64,000 nucleotides of DNA from Ahaetulla prasina (Eukaryota; Chordata; Lepidosauria; Squamata; Colubridae). Within the stretch, counting starts at the first letter, position 1. Each line of letters begins with the position of its first letter. Below, in pieces: positions 45,842-57,807 of this stretch. Under the pieces are notes generated by a model. That model had not been told where the DNA came from. It worked only from the letters and a program-made list of their open reading frames with translations, and made no database searches. The translations under genes and the position numbers were made by a program. Location of the stretch: contig NC_080541.1 in the NCBI RefSeq assembly GCF_028640845.1, positions 36,175,935-36,239,934 of the forward strand. The letters run 5' to 3'.

Positions 45842-48250
45842 CTTTTACTACCTGAAGCACAACATTTTTCAATTACAGTCCTTCCTATATTACCAACTAC
45901 TAAATAATGGCTGAGCCAAAATGCCTGCTCTAACTTCAGCATTCTATTTCCAGACAGAGAAATATTAGAAACAAATATAGGATCATGTGGGGGGCTGTTC
46001 AAGAGGTAGGGTTAGTGACCTCTCAGAGACTGATAGCTAAACTCTCATTTTGATTTCCCAGAAGCTCCCACAGAACTCAGAATTGAACTCAGAATGGAAA
46101 TAAAAGTTATAGCTGCTAGAGAAATAGCCAATTAGACAAATGCTAAGTTTCCAACCACAAACAAATAACGGTAGATAAGCATTATGCTATACCGGAAAAG
46201 TGTGATTTTGTTTGAAACAGCCAGTCCTTTGTTTAAATGAGTTGGTGTTGGACCACGCTTTGGTAGCATGTACTGACATTGGAGCCTTCTGAGGAATCTC
46301 ATTTTCTGGGATAGGGGAAATAAATGGGGTGTGTATGTGAAATTGGGGGTGTGTGTGTTAAATTCCCCAGCCTCCCCTCCCTTAATATTAATGGAAAAGT
46401 ATAGGTTTAGCATAGCTCAACAGTGGAGCCTCCTGACACCTTAGGACATCAGGAATTCTCAAGGTGGACATATTCTACTTCAAAGGTTGGTAATGATTGA
46501 TTGATTGACTGATTATATGCCATAAAATCTTTCCTAGCAACTATATAGATCAATTTTAGTCCCTCAGTACCTTCATTGAAATATAAAGAATCCTGGAACC
46601 TCTGGGATGCTTTTCCGGTGTTAGATGTCACATCAAGGTTAATAATTCTCTATTCTCCAGGAACTTAGAACAATTTTAAATAGGTAGTTTGCAACAGATG
46701 CTTCACAGACTTATATGGTTTCAGGAAGTTGCTTTACTGAAAATATGAAAGAAGTAATATATGTGAAGATCTGCCTACTGCAGAACACAGAAGTCAATCC
46801 ATATCTATACATGTGTAATACATATCCTTATTAATGGCTAAATGAACAGATGAAGTCACGCATTGCATCTGATTTTTCATGGTAGGGCACTGTTATTTGG
46901 GTTGGGGATATTAACATATGTCCTTTACAATAACAATACAGTAGAAAATTTATTAGTATGTATTAAGTTGAAGACAGAAACTTTTTTGCATAACAACTAG
47001 ATATATCTTGCTGTTATTAATTAGTGCCATATTTAACTTGGAATGTAAATAGCTTTATGTTTATCGACATTGACATTTTAGAAATCACATTTAATATGTG
47101 ATATGTTCTTTTTTATCTCTAAAGTTAGGTTATCTAAATTTTAGAATGTTAAAATGAAACAACACAAGAAAGGCCTAGAGCACTGTTGATTTAAGACAAT
47201 AGGAAAAATCAACTGAGCCTTTATTTGGACTTCCTTTAGCTGAGATATATACGGAAGGAGAAAAAAGTTGAATTATAGGTAGGTGTGGGTGGTGCAGTGT
47301 TAAAAAACAGAAGATTGAGAATGTGGCATTACAATGCACACACAAAAGGGACAGAATTTGCATTGCAACAACACATTTGCCATCTTGGCCATTTTGAAAT
47401 ACATATCCTGTGGAAGCTACAAGGCATTCTAAAGGCTACATAAACCAGTCCTTGTTACTCATGTTTAAGAACTCCTAATGATTTCAGTAAAAAGGAAAAA
47501 CATTTGCTTAAGGTCACTGTCACTGATCGTTTTATTGAAAATAAAACATACCAATTCTTATTCAAAGCATTTAAGGCAGTACAGGAGATTAACACATACC
47601 CTATGGAATATAAAGTGGAATATAGCAAAATAAACAACAAAAGAAAACAAACAGAAAGAATACCAACTCTATCAGTAGAATTCAGGAGACCCTGTTCTAC
47701 CTCCTAAATTTTCTCCACTGTGAATTTATTTTAGCATCAGCTGCTAAAATAAAGATTTTCTTAAAATCATATTCCTTTATGAAAATTATCTGGACATCTT
47801 CATGCAGCTTTCTTGACCCAATATGGAAGTAATTTACCATTGCCTTTGGGATTTCTTCAACTTCCCAAGTTACTTATAGCTTTAGGGTTTCCTGCTGCTT
47901 TCCATTCCAAGCAGTAACCAGATCTGACTTTGCTTAGTTTTTTCAACATCATCCAAGGTTAACTATATATGCTGGTTATTTTTAAAAGACCAAATAATTT
48001 CCCTCCAAATTTGGGGTGCCTCCCTTGAATTTTAGGCTGACGGATAGATATTATAATAATTGATTATATTTAATTATCATTTTCACATTTTTGAATTCAA
48101 GCAAGACATTTTTGAATTCAAGCAAGATTTTTTTATTCAGAGATCTGGAAATTAAAAAAGAAATAAACACACACACTTATTAAAGACCAAATTCTAGTGA
48201 ATGACGTATCTACATGACATATGCATACAACATACTGTTATGTGCATCAA
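45838..48250. other. Unassigned DNA
   Basis: No recognisable exon or repeat family over about 2.4 kb. Frames on both strands are short and motif-free. Confidence 0.45.
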
Positions 48251-48309
48251 TGAATAGAATAGAATAGAATAGAATAGAATAGAATAGAATAGAATAGAAT
48301 AGAATAGAA
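48251..48309. repeat. (GAATA)n pentanucleotide array
   Basis: About 12 units directly attached to the 3' end of a minus-strand LINE at 48310. It is the reverse complement of the array at 48655-48735. Confidence 0.96.
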
Positions 48310-48400
48310 TTTTATTGGCCAAGTGTGATTGGACACACAAGGAATTTGTCTTGGTGCATATGCTCTCAGTGTACATGAAGAAGATGGTGCTTAAAGAAGT
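48310..48400 (-). mobile_element. Snake CR1-like LINE 3' end, heavily 5'-truncated
   Basis: TTTTATTGGCCAAGTGTGAT, TGGACACACAAGGAATTTGT and GGTGCATATGCTCTCAGTGT form a conserved 3' terminal block I associate with snake CR1 elements. Only about 90 bp remain. The microsatellite abuts the 3' end. Confidence 0.75.
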
Positions 48401-48462
48401 TGTGGTCTGTCCTCTATTTTTAGACCAGAAGGCTTTTATTTTTGAAGCTTCAGGGCTCCACA

Positions 48463-48735
48463 CTTCTCCTCTCCTCTCCTCTCCTCTCCTCTCCTCTCCT
48501 CTCTTCTCTTATTCCAGGGGTCTGCAAACTTGGCTCTTTTAAGACTTGTTGACTTCAACTCCCAGAGTTCCTCAGCCAGCAAAGCAAAACTGGCTGAGGA
48601 ACTCTAGAAGTTGAAGTCCACAAATCTTAAAAGAGCCAAGTTTGTAGACCCCTGTCCTATTCTATTCTATTCTATTCTATTCTATTCTATTCTATTCTAT
48701 TCTATTCTATTCTATTCTATTCTATTCTATTCTAT
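48463..48735. repeat. Compound pentanucleotide array split by a MITE
   Basis: A (CTCCT)n run (48463-48506) precedes the MITE at 48515-48654. A (TATTC)n run (48655-48735) follows it. Confidence 0.93.
48515..48654. mobile_element. Foldback hAT MITE, 140 bp, inside a microsatellite
   Basis: The inverted arms are GGTCTGCAAACTTGGCTCTT and AAGAGCCAAGTTTGTAGACC. Flanks TCTTATTC (48507-48514) and TCCTATTC (48655-48662) match in 7 of 8 positions. Same family as 20447-20562. Confidence 0.9.
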
Positions 48736-50137
48736 AAAAGTCTAGAAGTGTAGAGCTCATTCTGAGCTAACCTGCTTTTTTCATTCTTACTGAAGAAAGA
48801 AGAATGTGAATAAATACTGAATAGAATAGAAGTACACTGAAGTATACTGAATAAAGGAGATATGGCGGGGATGGGGGAAATCTTCATATAGCTGCAAAGG
48901 TTTTCTTATCTGTGAAAGTCACAGACTTTCAGTTCCCATGCCAAGGTCATGTGCCACTTGATCAATGTCAGATCTTATAGTCTCCTGACCACAGAAGCAG
49001 GGCCATGAAGTCATGGTGACAAATTTTAATTAAAAAAAACCTGGTGCTGGCCTTTACATTACTGTACAGAATCTAGCACCGGGTAATATGGAAATTGATC
49101 ATCCATGCGTTATCTCTGCTGTCTTTTTAAAGGAGTTCTTGGATATAATTTTAGTTAATACATATGCTTTTTATGTAATGTTTAGTGACCTAATGACTGC
49201 TCTGACACTTGGAAAAATAGCACTTAAGATGAACCTTGTAAATAAACTACAATAGTTGTCATGGATGAGAGAACAGAAGAGATTAAACTGACAAATGGAA
49301 AACTTGTAATGTTAGTTTACCATTATCCAAAAAAATAAAAATAGATTAGCTTTATTGGTTTTCACCAAAATAGGTGGCCTTAAAATATTAAGAAAACAGT
49401 GGTTCCATTTAATTGAAGAAGTGAAATCACTTCTCTTTTTTATCATTTTTTGTTTTAAATTTTATCTTTGGAAATCTCAACATTACATTGAATGCTTCAA
49501 ATCAGCACCCAATGGTTGGTCTCACTGCTTTGATATTGCATTTGATATTGTTAGAAATCAGGTTGTGCTGAGCTGATATGTTTAACTATGGGAAATAAAG
49601 AATTTCTTTAAAAAAATAACTTTCTCATGACACAGAAATCAGAATTCGCTCCCACTGCTTTTTTGTTCACCTATGCTCAGTCTGATTCTCTGTTCAGATA
49701 AGGAAATATTTCTAAAATGATGACCCAATGGGCTCTCTATTTGACCCCAAAACTCCATTTCATCTCTTCGAATGCCAATTAATTCCATATTCTTTACAAG
49801 TGCATGTTCCCCTGTATCGCAGGACTCTACCAATGCCTGACATGAGACTCAAATTTCATATGAAGGGAACCAGAGTTATCACAAAAATACTTTATAGTAC
49901 TTTAAGCCAACAATTAATGATACATTTTCATTTTCTCCCAATTGACAGATAATATATCATATACTAAGACAATAAGAACTCTTTTCAGCTCAGAGAAGAG
50001 CTTAGCCATGAAAGTAAGAAATTGAGGACCAGAATCACTTTGCTTGAAATGAAAAATGATCCTCCAAAGTCACACATGGACAGAGATAATCATGTCTGTA
50101 GGAGTGAATATTAATGCCTCACTTATATGAAGGAATC
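48736..50137. other. Unassigned DNA
   Basis: No element recognised. Confidence 0.4.
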
Positions 50138-50709
50138 CAGGGGTGAAATCTAAAAATTTTCCCTACCGGTTCTGTGGGTGTGGCTTAATTGGTGGGTGTG
50201 GCTTGGTGGTCAGGTGACTGAATGGGCATGGTCAATAATAATAAATAATAAAAATAATAAAGTATACAAAACTTGGGAGGCACCGGTCTATCTTCTTTAA
50301 AAATAGAGGCCCTGATCTACCAATTGCGTTTTACTGAGAGGCCCTAGTCTACCTTCTTTAAAAATAGAGGCCCTGGTCTACCAATTGCCTTTTACTGAGA
50401 GGCCCCGGTCTACCAAGTGCCTTTCTTTTGGCAGGCACCGGTCTACCTTCTTTAAAAATAGAAGCACTGGTGTACTAGCTGCCTACAACACTGATCAGTT
50501 GTAGTGCGGCCTTTTGAAGTGCCACGGCAGTCATTTAAGGACATTTGCAGCTATATCACCACCGAGAGTTTCAGGGACGGAGAAGAGGAACAGCAAGGTG
50601 TGGCCAGTGCAGGGTGGGCAGGGATTTTTGCTACCAGTTCTCCGAACTACCTGCCCCCATCGCTACTGGATTGCGGGATCCGGTCCGAACCGGGAGCATT
50701 TCACCCCTG
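50138..50709. mobile_element. hAT non-autonomous element, 572 bp
   Basis: The ends CAGGGGTGAAATC and ATTTCACCCCTG are inverted copies. An exact 8-bp duplication AAGGAATC flanks it (50130-50137, 50710-50717). The interior has CTACCGGTTCTGTGGGTGTG and an internal tandem array: three related units of about 65 bp beginning near 50290, each with CTTCTTTAAAAATAGAGGCC or a close variant. The right part has GCTACCAGTTCTCCGAACTA. Three overlapping plus-strand frames across the right half have no motif. Confidence 0.93.
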
Positions 50710-50829
50710 AAGGAATCCTTATCTTTTAGAAAACATCTTGAATCATAAGAAATTGAATAGGGATAAAAAAGCTATAGGAGGACATGCTAATTTTTTTGAA
50801 GTCACCAGGTTAAGAACATTCTTCTAAAG

Positions 50830-51616
50830 CAGGGGTCTCCAACCTTTTGGACCTCAGGGACCACTAAATTCATAATTTTAAATCCCGCAGACCACTAATA
50901 TGATCTGCCTAATGACTGGCTGCGGGGGCGTGGCTAGGTAGTCATATGACTGGGTTGGTGTGACCAACTCGATGTCCCGCATATCAAGGGGTGCCTTGCC
51001 AGCCTCTATTCAACCCTCCCCTCCCAGCCACTTCGCATCTACTCGCCCGAACTCCTTAGGGCCCCAACAGGAAGCAGTTGTGGGAGCTAAGCAGCCACCA
51101 TGAGAAAGAGTTGGCAAAACAGCCCAGTTCAAATTGAATCTGACTGAAAAGGAGGCTCAGCAGAAGTACCTCACTGAGGACTAGGAGCATAGGTTTTCCA
51201 AGCAGAGGGAAGACCTGCGGGAGTGCAAGGCCAGGTACCGGCGCCTGGAGGCTCAGCAGGCTGACATGGTCAGCCAGTTCCAGGCCATGATGCAGTCCCA
51301 CTGGAACAAGGCTCTCTCTTCTCTTTGTCACCAGTGGCACTTCCCTCCAGCCTTCACCCAAAGCCCTGCACCAGGAGGCTGAAGCAGACCCCAAGTCAGA
51401 ATTTCTGTCCCCCTCTGACCTGCACAAAAAAAAAAAACCCAAAGGGGAGACTCTCTGCAGCAACACAAATGTTCATTGCATGTATTTGGCCCAGGGGCTG
51501 TAGTTTGAGGACCCTGATTTAGTGCAATATAAAAAATGCAAATAATGTTTCTGTGGACCACCAAAATTTTCTCACGGACCACCAGTAGTCCATGGACCAC
51601 CAGTTGGTGACCACTG
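50830..51616 (+). mobile_element. hAT non-autonomous element, 787 bp, carrying a gene-like fragment
   Basis: The ends are CAGGGGTCTCCAACC and TTGGTGACCACTG. Flanks TTCTAAAG (50822-50829) and TTTTAAAG (51617-51624) match in 7 of 8 positions. Terminal segments contain GGACCTCAGGGACCACTAAA and its partner GGACCACCAGTAGTCCATGG. The interior about 51060-51425 is GC-rich and encodes a coiled-coil-like peptide (see 51122-51330). Confidence 0.85.
51122..51330 (+). pseudogene. Captured coding fragment, coiled-coil-like, host gene unknown
   Basis: The plus frame from 51122 reads FKLNLTEKEAQQKYLTED, an in-frame TAG at 51182-51184, then EHRFSKQREDLRECKARY, RRLEAQQADMVSQFQAMM and QSHWNKA. The spacing of charged and hydrophobic residues suggests an alpha-helical coiled coil. 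The composition and protein-like character differ sharply from the hAT terminal sequences around it. I infer capture of part of a host exon by the transposon. I cannot name the gene. The TAG and later frame loss show this copy is not coding. The overlapping minus-strand frame of 136 residues is a shadow. Confidence 0.55.
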
Positions 51617-51903
51617 TTTTAAAGAGTGGTCAGAGACTCGATGTAGAAGATCATTACAGACAATAGGTTGGAAAAGTATTTATTTTGTCTGTATGTGTAT
51701 TGCATGCTGCCTATACACAATGTGTACATACGTAGCATAAAATTCTGTCATAAAAATACTCCCCTGACAGATTGCTTCATTACTTTAGAAAGTCTGGAGA
51801 TATTTTGAGTTGAAATTTAATGAAGCATGTACTAATTAATGTGATATTCTCCTGTATCTGGCCTCCTTCTCTTTCAAGCTTTGCAACTAATAGATTTCTA
51901 TGA

Positions 51904-52375
51904 CAGGGGTGAAATCTAAAAATTTTCCCTACCGGTTCTGTGGGCGTGGTTTAATTAGTGGGCGTGGCTTGGTGGTCAGATGGCTTGGTGGGCGTGGCCA
52001 ATAACAATAAATAATAAAAATAATAAACAAAGTATAAAAAAACAATAAGAGGTACCAAAAACCAACTTTCACACTGTGACCATGCGTTCATCAGTAATCA
52101 GGTAAGTGCCTTAGAATCTCTACTTTTACTTGTAGAAAACATGTTTTCTACAAGTAAGAGTACAAGTAAGGTTCTGCTGTTTTTTACTTTTAAAGGCCTG
52201 TTTCGGCTGAAGCAAAACCGGCTTTTTAAAGTAAAAAAAAAAAACCTCTGCAGATGTGCAGCTCAGCAGAGGCACGGGGCGGGGCCAGGGATTTTTGCTA
52301 CCGGTCCTCCGAACCAGCAGCCACCATTGCTACCGGATCGCGCGATCCCGTCTGATCCGGGACCATTTCACCCCG
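51904..52375. mobile_element. hAT non-autonomous element, 472 bp
   Basis: Left end CAGGGGTGAAATC, right end ATTTCACCCCG. Flanks TTCTATGA (51896-51903) and TTCTATGG (52376-52383) match in 7 of 8 positions. Family of 50138-50709 (CTACCGGTTCTGTGGGCGTG, CGGATCGCGCGATCCCG). The interior differs: a small inverted repeat centred near 52140 (GTAGAAAACATGTTTTCTAC, a perfect 20-bp palindrome) takes the place of the tandem array. Confidence 0.92.
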
Positions 52376-52383
52376 TTCTATGG

Positions 52384-52621
52384 CCTCTGAGTATGTTCCA
52401 TCAGCCCCACTACATAGACCAGACCAGGAAATAAATACCCACAGGAAGATTCAAACTACTTAAAATGATTATAATAACAGAAATTATGTTGATAATGCAG
52501 AGCCTGATTATGCTGTGCCTTTCCATCATTCCCACTGCCTGATTCACTTTTGAATGTTATCTTGTTTCTCAGGGTTTAAAATCCTTTTGCCTGTTCTTAC
52601 ATATTTGAGAATATAGTATAA
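52384..52621. other. Unassigned DNA
   Basis: Nothing recognised. Confidence 0.4.
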
Positions 52622-52931
52622 ATGTAAAGGTTTCCCTCTCAGTTGTATCTGACTCTATGGCAGGGTGCTTATCTGTTTCTTGGCTGAGGGAGCCAGCGTT
52701 ATCCAAACACAATTTCTGTGGTCATGTGGCCAGCATTTTAATATACCAAAGGCCAAAGTGGTACCTATTAATCTACTTACATTTGCATGCTTTTAAAGTG
52801 CTAGGTGGGCAGGAGCTGGGGCAAGTAGTGGGAGCTCACCCCATTGCACAGAGCTCAGATCTCAAACCTGGCCTGTCAGCTCTCTTGCTGACAAATTCAG
52901 TGTCTTCAACTGCTGAGTCATTGCGCCCCTG
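52622..52931 (-). mobile_element. Diverged Sauria-type tRNA SINE
   Basis: TAAAGGTTTCCCTCTCAGTT, GTGGTCATGTGGCCAGCATT and GGGAGCTCACCCCATTGCAC match the family in reverse. The head region (CAACTGCTGAGTCATTGCGC) is degraded. Confidence 0.78.
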
Positions 52932-54028
52932 AATATAATATATCCAATTGCAATCCCAATCTTGGTGCAAGATTTACCTAGCCGTTTCATTAGAGAAATA
53001 AACAAAGGCAAAATCCAGGAAGAGAAATAAAAGATAAGGCAGTCTATCAAAGATGTGAGAGCAGCCCTTTTGGGCATTCAAAATATGCATCAGTTTTGAT
53101 GAATAAAATAGTGTGACAATCTGCCTTCATAAATTCTTTATCTGTAGTGCTTTCTGGATGGCTTTCCTACATACAATCCCCATACCCACTGATGAACTCC
53201 TCAACTTTAAACGTATTTGGAGCTTCCTTTATTTATATTTTCTTTTTCCTCCCTTCTCCTTGCATATGTACCAGCGAAGCAGATGGTATAAAGCTCACTT
53301 CAACTGTCTCCTGCTGTTTTTCAGGAAGGATCACTGGCCTGGCTTTCTCTTCCTAAACCTATTATCTTGATGCCCTCGTTATAGACAAAATTACTTACCC
53401 AGAGCACTAATCTGTGTACTGTTGCATGGTAGGGTGTAGATAGCCTTTGTTGTGAGTTTTCTAAACAAAGTATTCCTTTTTCAACTTTTTTTGTTTTTGT
53501 TATCTCAAGGCCACTAATTTGCCTGGTTGAGAATTCTTACATGTTTAAGCTGAGACTCTTGTATTTTCTAACAAAGGAAGAGCTGATGTGAAACCCCCAA
53601 GGTGATATTTTTAGCGTATACTCCAATTTCTCATTACACGTTATCTCTGGTGGGCAAGAAAAGTGATTATTTTAAACTGTTTCCTGCCCCATGCTGGCAG
53701 CTTTTATAGCATTGTTGTACTACAGTTACGCCAATAGAAGCTATTATAAATAAGATTCTTCCATAAATCTGAAGATTGGTATTCTAATGACCATAATGGG
53801 AAGAAGGCAAGGAGGAATTATTGGAGAATAGGAAAAGCTATATAACATCCTGCACATTTCTAACATCTACAATTCAAGAGCAGGCACATAAGGAGTAAAA
53901 TGAATTGACATATGTAAAAAAGGTATGCGGCTTCAGTCCTGCAGTCATTCCTGCTATCACAACATTATTTATCTGTCCCTCCAATTGTTGGTATTATTAA
54001 CATTATTGACATTATTAATATCAATATT
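52932..54028. other. Unassigned DNA
   Basis: No recognised element. Overlapping plus frames at 53113-53370 have no motif. Confidence 0.4.
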
Positions 54029-54379
54029 AAAGGTAAAGGTAAAGGTTCCCCTCAGACATATGTGCTAGTCATTTCCGACTCTAAGGGGCAGTGCCTATTT
54101 CCGTTTCAAAGCCAAAGAGCCAGCATTGTCCGAATACGTCTCTGTGGTCATGTAGCCAGCATGACTAAACACCAAAGGCGCATGGAATGCTGTTATCTTC
54201 CCACCAAAGGTGATTCCTAATTTTCCACTTACATTTTTTACATGATTTCAAACTGCTAGGTTGGCAGAAGGTTGGACAAGTAACAGGAGCCCTTATGTGG
54301 CACTAGGGATTCGAACTGCTGAACTGCCGACCTTTCGATCGACAAGTTCAGCGTCTTAGCCACTGAGCCACTGCGTCCC
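54029..54379 (-). mobile_element. Sauria-type tRNA SINE
   Basis: It opens with the tail AAAGGTAAAGGTAAAGGTTC, then GTGCTAGTCATTTCCGACTC, GTCATGTAGCCAGCATGACT, and ends with TTCGATCGACAAGTTCAGCG and GCCACTGAGCCACTGCG. The copy is full length. Confidence 0.9.
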
Positions 54380-54531
54380 CTATATATCATATAATATCAG
54401 TAGTATACTTGATCAAACCATCAGCCAGATGTTTAGACTGAATTTTTATCAACCTATAGAGTCCTTTCCAATGACCTGGGAGAAGGAGACATTATTTGAT
54501 GGTGTTTAAGGTTATAAGATATAAGCTGTTT

Positions 54532-55090
54532 CAAGTAAAGCTGCCTTTTGCAATTTTTCTATGGTGATTTTGTCAAGCCTCTATGGCGTTCCAGTGGTTC
54601 TCCAGTTGTTTTGTGTTGTACCTAAAACAGTTATCACTATTGTTACTAACTTTGCTTCCTTTTGCCTTTTGCCTTGCTTCTATTTGCAAGTCTTTGTATT
54701 TTGTAATCTTCTCCAATTCTGTTTTCTATTCTGCTGTCTCCAAGTATTGCCACATCCACTATCCAGAGGTTTTTTTCTTCTTCTTATTGATAATTGTTAA
54801 GTCTGGCATGTTATGTGGCATGCTGTTGTCTGTTTGAATTTTAAAGTCCCAGAGCACCTTAGCATCTTCATTTTCTATTACTTTATCTGTTTTGTGGTCC
54901 CAACAGTTCTTGTTTGGAGACAAATGGTATTTCTTGCAGATATTCCAATGTATCATTATTGCTGCTTTGTCACGCCACTGTTTGGAATCAGTCTCTTCAT
55001 TCATCTTGCAGCAGCTAACTAGTTAGTCCACTGTTTCTTCAGCTTCTTTGCAGAAGCACCATTTCCGTTGTTGTCTTCTCAATTATTATT
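54532..55090 (-). pseudogene. R4/Dong-type LINE C-terminal region (restriction-like endonuclease)
   Basis: The minus strand reads WRDKAAIMIHWNICKKYHLS, VIENEDAKVLWDFKIQTDNS and MPHNMPDLTIINKKKKK, then a stop followed by TAE-like and LEKITKYKDLQIEARQK remnants. The PDL...K pattern fits the restriction-like endonuclease found C-terminal to RT in R2/R4-clade LINEs. A cysteine-containing tract (WCFCKEAEE) lies just upstream on the element. The likely 3' end is near 54532 (GCCTTTTGCAATTT). The same terminal block recurs at 58455-58476. It is 5'-truncated and dead. Confidence 0.62.
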
Positions 55091-55871
55091 GTTATCAACG
55101 TTAGGACACTGTCCTAGGTGGGAGAAAAGTAGCTCAAGTTGCTTAAATTAATCCAGAAACACAAACTCACATGTCTTACAAACATACATACACAGGACAG
55201 GATTCAAATTACCACAATGGCTAACAAAAGCCCATCCCTGATCTCAATAGAATAAATTTAAAGACTAAATTGTCTTTAAAAATTTAGTTTGTGTTTCAGT
55301 TGTGTTTGAATCTTGAAGCCAATCTTCCAAAGATTAATTTCAGATGTTTTTTGGCCTTTGCTACCAAGTTTTGATAAGATACAGCATTTTTTCCATTTGT
55401 GGAACTCAGATAGTCCCACATTCTTTCTCAGAAAGTGCCCTCAGAAATACATGAAGTAGTGGAAATGAGATCTTTCTGCCTTTTTTTTTATAAAAAAAAT
55501 CCTTATTTGCCATGTAACTTTACTGGCTTCCCTAAAAAAAGCTAAAATCCCACAAATTAGACATTGCTTCACAGCTTGAGATCCCAGGCAATAGAGCCAT
55601 ATAAGAAAGATATAAAAATGTCTATAAAGGCACTTTTAGGAGCTTCACTGAAGCTGAACAAATAGCAATTACTATTTCAGTAATATATGGGTTTAAGTCA
55701 TTTTTTTGGCCTAAACTTCTTCAGTTTTAATTTGCTTAGTTCATAATGTAATGTTTGGAATCAACATATTTATTGTTTAGTTTTTGTTCATCTCAGTGCA
55801 ACTGTGTTAATACACACACACACACAAATATGCATGTAAGCATGTATCTTTAGGGAGAGTTATAGTTTATC
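55091..55871. other. Unassigned DNA
   Basis: No element recognised. A short AC run sits at 55815-55826. Confidence 0.4.
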
Positions 55872-55879
55872 TTAGAAAC

Positions 55880-56206
55880 GCAGTCGATCGAAAGGTAGGC
55901 AGTTCAGTGGTTCAAATCCCTAGTGCCACATAAGGGGGTGAGCTCCCGTTACTTGTCCCAGCTTCTGCCAACGTAGGAGGTTGAAAGCATGTAAAAAATG
56001 CAAGTAGAAAAATAGGGACCACCTTTGCTGGGAAGGTAACAGTGTTCCGTGTGCCTTTGGAATTTAGTCATACCGGCCACATGACCACAGAGACGTCTTC
56101 GGACAGCACTGCCTCTTCAGCTTTGAAACTGAGATGAGCACTGCCCCCTAGTGTTGGAAATGACTAGCATATATGTGTAAGGGGAACGTTTACCTTACCT
56201 TTAATA
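55880..56206 (+). mobile_element. Sauria-type tRNA SINE, 5' end lost
   Basis: It begins within the head (CAGTCGATCGAAAGGTAGGC) and keeps GGTTCAAATCCCTAGTGCC, GAGCTCCCGTTACTTGTCCC, GACCACAGAGACGTCTTCGG and the TACCTTACCTTTA tail. Confidence 0.88.
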
Positions 56207-57529
56207 GTTTATCTTAACAAATGTGGGCTGGCCACCCAAATTTATATGTAACACATATAAATGTATATACGTTAAATGTAACACATATAAATGTTGAGAA
56301 TTACAATGTTTACTTTATGCCTTTATATTACTACAATGACTTGGAGACTGTATAGCATATGTGCATAATATTGTCAGAAGATGACATAAATTAGATGATA
56401 TTAAGCAACAGAAAGAGAGAAATTTCAGTGGAATATAAGGTGGCTGAGTCAGGAACTACTCTACCATTAGACCCAGATGAACCTAAACAAGGAACATGAA
56501 TGGCCATCTTCTCCTAAGCTTAATTCAGAAATGTCTTACTTTATCATGCCTCATGAATGGTGCACTGAGCTCCAAAGAGGGTAATTACAAAATTGACATG
56601 AAAAGTTGACCTTGGGCAAGAAGGTTGGTTCTTTAAAGCTTCATACTCTTCAGAGAAAAAGGTCGAATTTGGAGAAGCGTATTTAAGTTCTGTAAATTCA
56701 ATTGTGCTGTAAAGGTTTCCTTTATTCGTTTTTAGAATTTTATGGAGCAGCAACCATAATCAGCTAGTCTCATGGTTACCTACTAGGAGCAGATCATTTC
56801 CTCCTAGCATGTTTAACCCGGTCAATAAGAAAGTTATAACAACAAAAAAGCACTCTTATGATCCAGCAAACTCATCTCTAATGGATTAAAATTAATCCCC
56901 AATAAATTTAGTCTCACATAGAATTAAAATTGCTCCACCAACTAAGGCTAGTGGGAGTAGTTATAACCTAACCTGTCAATTAACCATTTTTTGTCTATCT
57001 TGTCCAGGAAAGAATTGGAGAGAAAGGCCAACTGAAAGCAAAAATCTCTGTCACAAAATGTACTACTGCACAGAACATTTATCCAAAAAACTGACTGTAA
57101 TGACCACTCTATGCTCTTGCTACCTACCTAGGCAATGTGGAAAGATCTAGTGATGTCATGCCAGAAGTATAGTAATGCAAGGGCTTGTGAAGACTAGCTA
57201 TTGGGAAAAAGTGAGGGTTTGGTGGGTTTTGAACCAGTGTGGATGATGGTGTGCAGTCATAGCTGCTGTTAAGTAAACATGATTAGGTGATTGATGGGGC
57301 AAAGTACATTGTAAAACAGCACTGTTGGACTTCTGACAGCATTCTGTCAAATACAGTTAATATTATGCAAATAATATTCTGTCCTTATTATTCACCTGAT
57401 CTTGGGGACTTGGGATATTTCATGAAAATAATATTAAGGTATGTCATGCAAAATAGTTATCTTCTTTGCCCTATAGTTACTTGCCTAGACCATAAATATT
57501 TGAGTGCCACAGTTTTATTGTAAAATTTG
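56207..57529. other. Unassigned DNA
   Basis: A direct repeat of about 20 bp (AACACATATAAATGTATATA-like) occurs at 56250-56295. Nothing else recognised. Confidence 0.4.
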
Positions 57530-57807
57530 GTTGTTGTTGTTTTTAGTTGTGAAGTCATGTCTGACCCATTGCGACCCCACGGACAATGTTCCTCCAGACC
57601 TTCCTGTCTTCTACCATCCTTTAGAGTCTATTTAAGTGCGTCAGTGACTCCATCCAGCCACCTCATTCTCTGTCTTCCCTTCTTCTTTTGCCCTCAGTCT
57701 TTCCCAGCATTAGGTTCTTCTCCAGTGAGTCCTACCTTCTCATTAGGTGGCCAAAGTATTTGAGTTTCATCTTCAGGATCTGGCCTTCTAAAGAGTAGTC
57801 AGGGTAA
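57530..57807 (-). mobile_element. BovB (RTE) LINE 3' end
   Basis: In reverse it shows the tail TTGTTGTTGT, then GTGAAGTCATGTCTGACCCA, GACAATGTTCCTCCAGACCT, TCATTAGGTGGCCAAAGTAT and ATCTTCAGGATCTGGCCTTC. It matches 23500-23770 on the opposite strand. Overlapping frames are shadows. Confidence 0.9.

Noticed and set aside
51056..51466. 136-residue minus-strand frame in the hAT element
   Set aside because: It lies opposite the more protein-like plus-strand frame and lacks any motif. Treated as a shadow.
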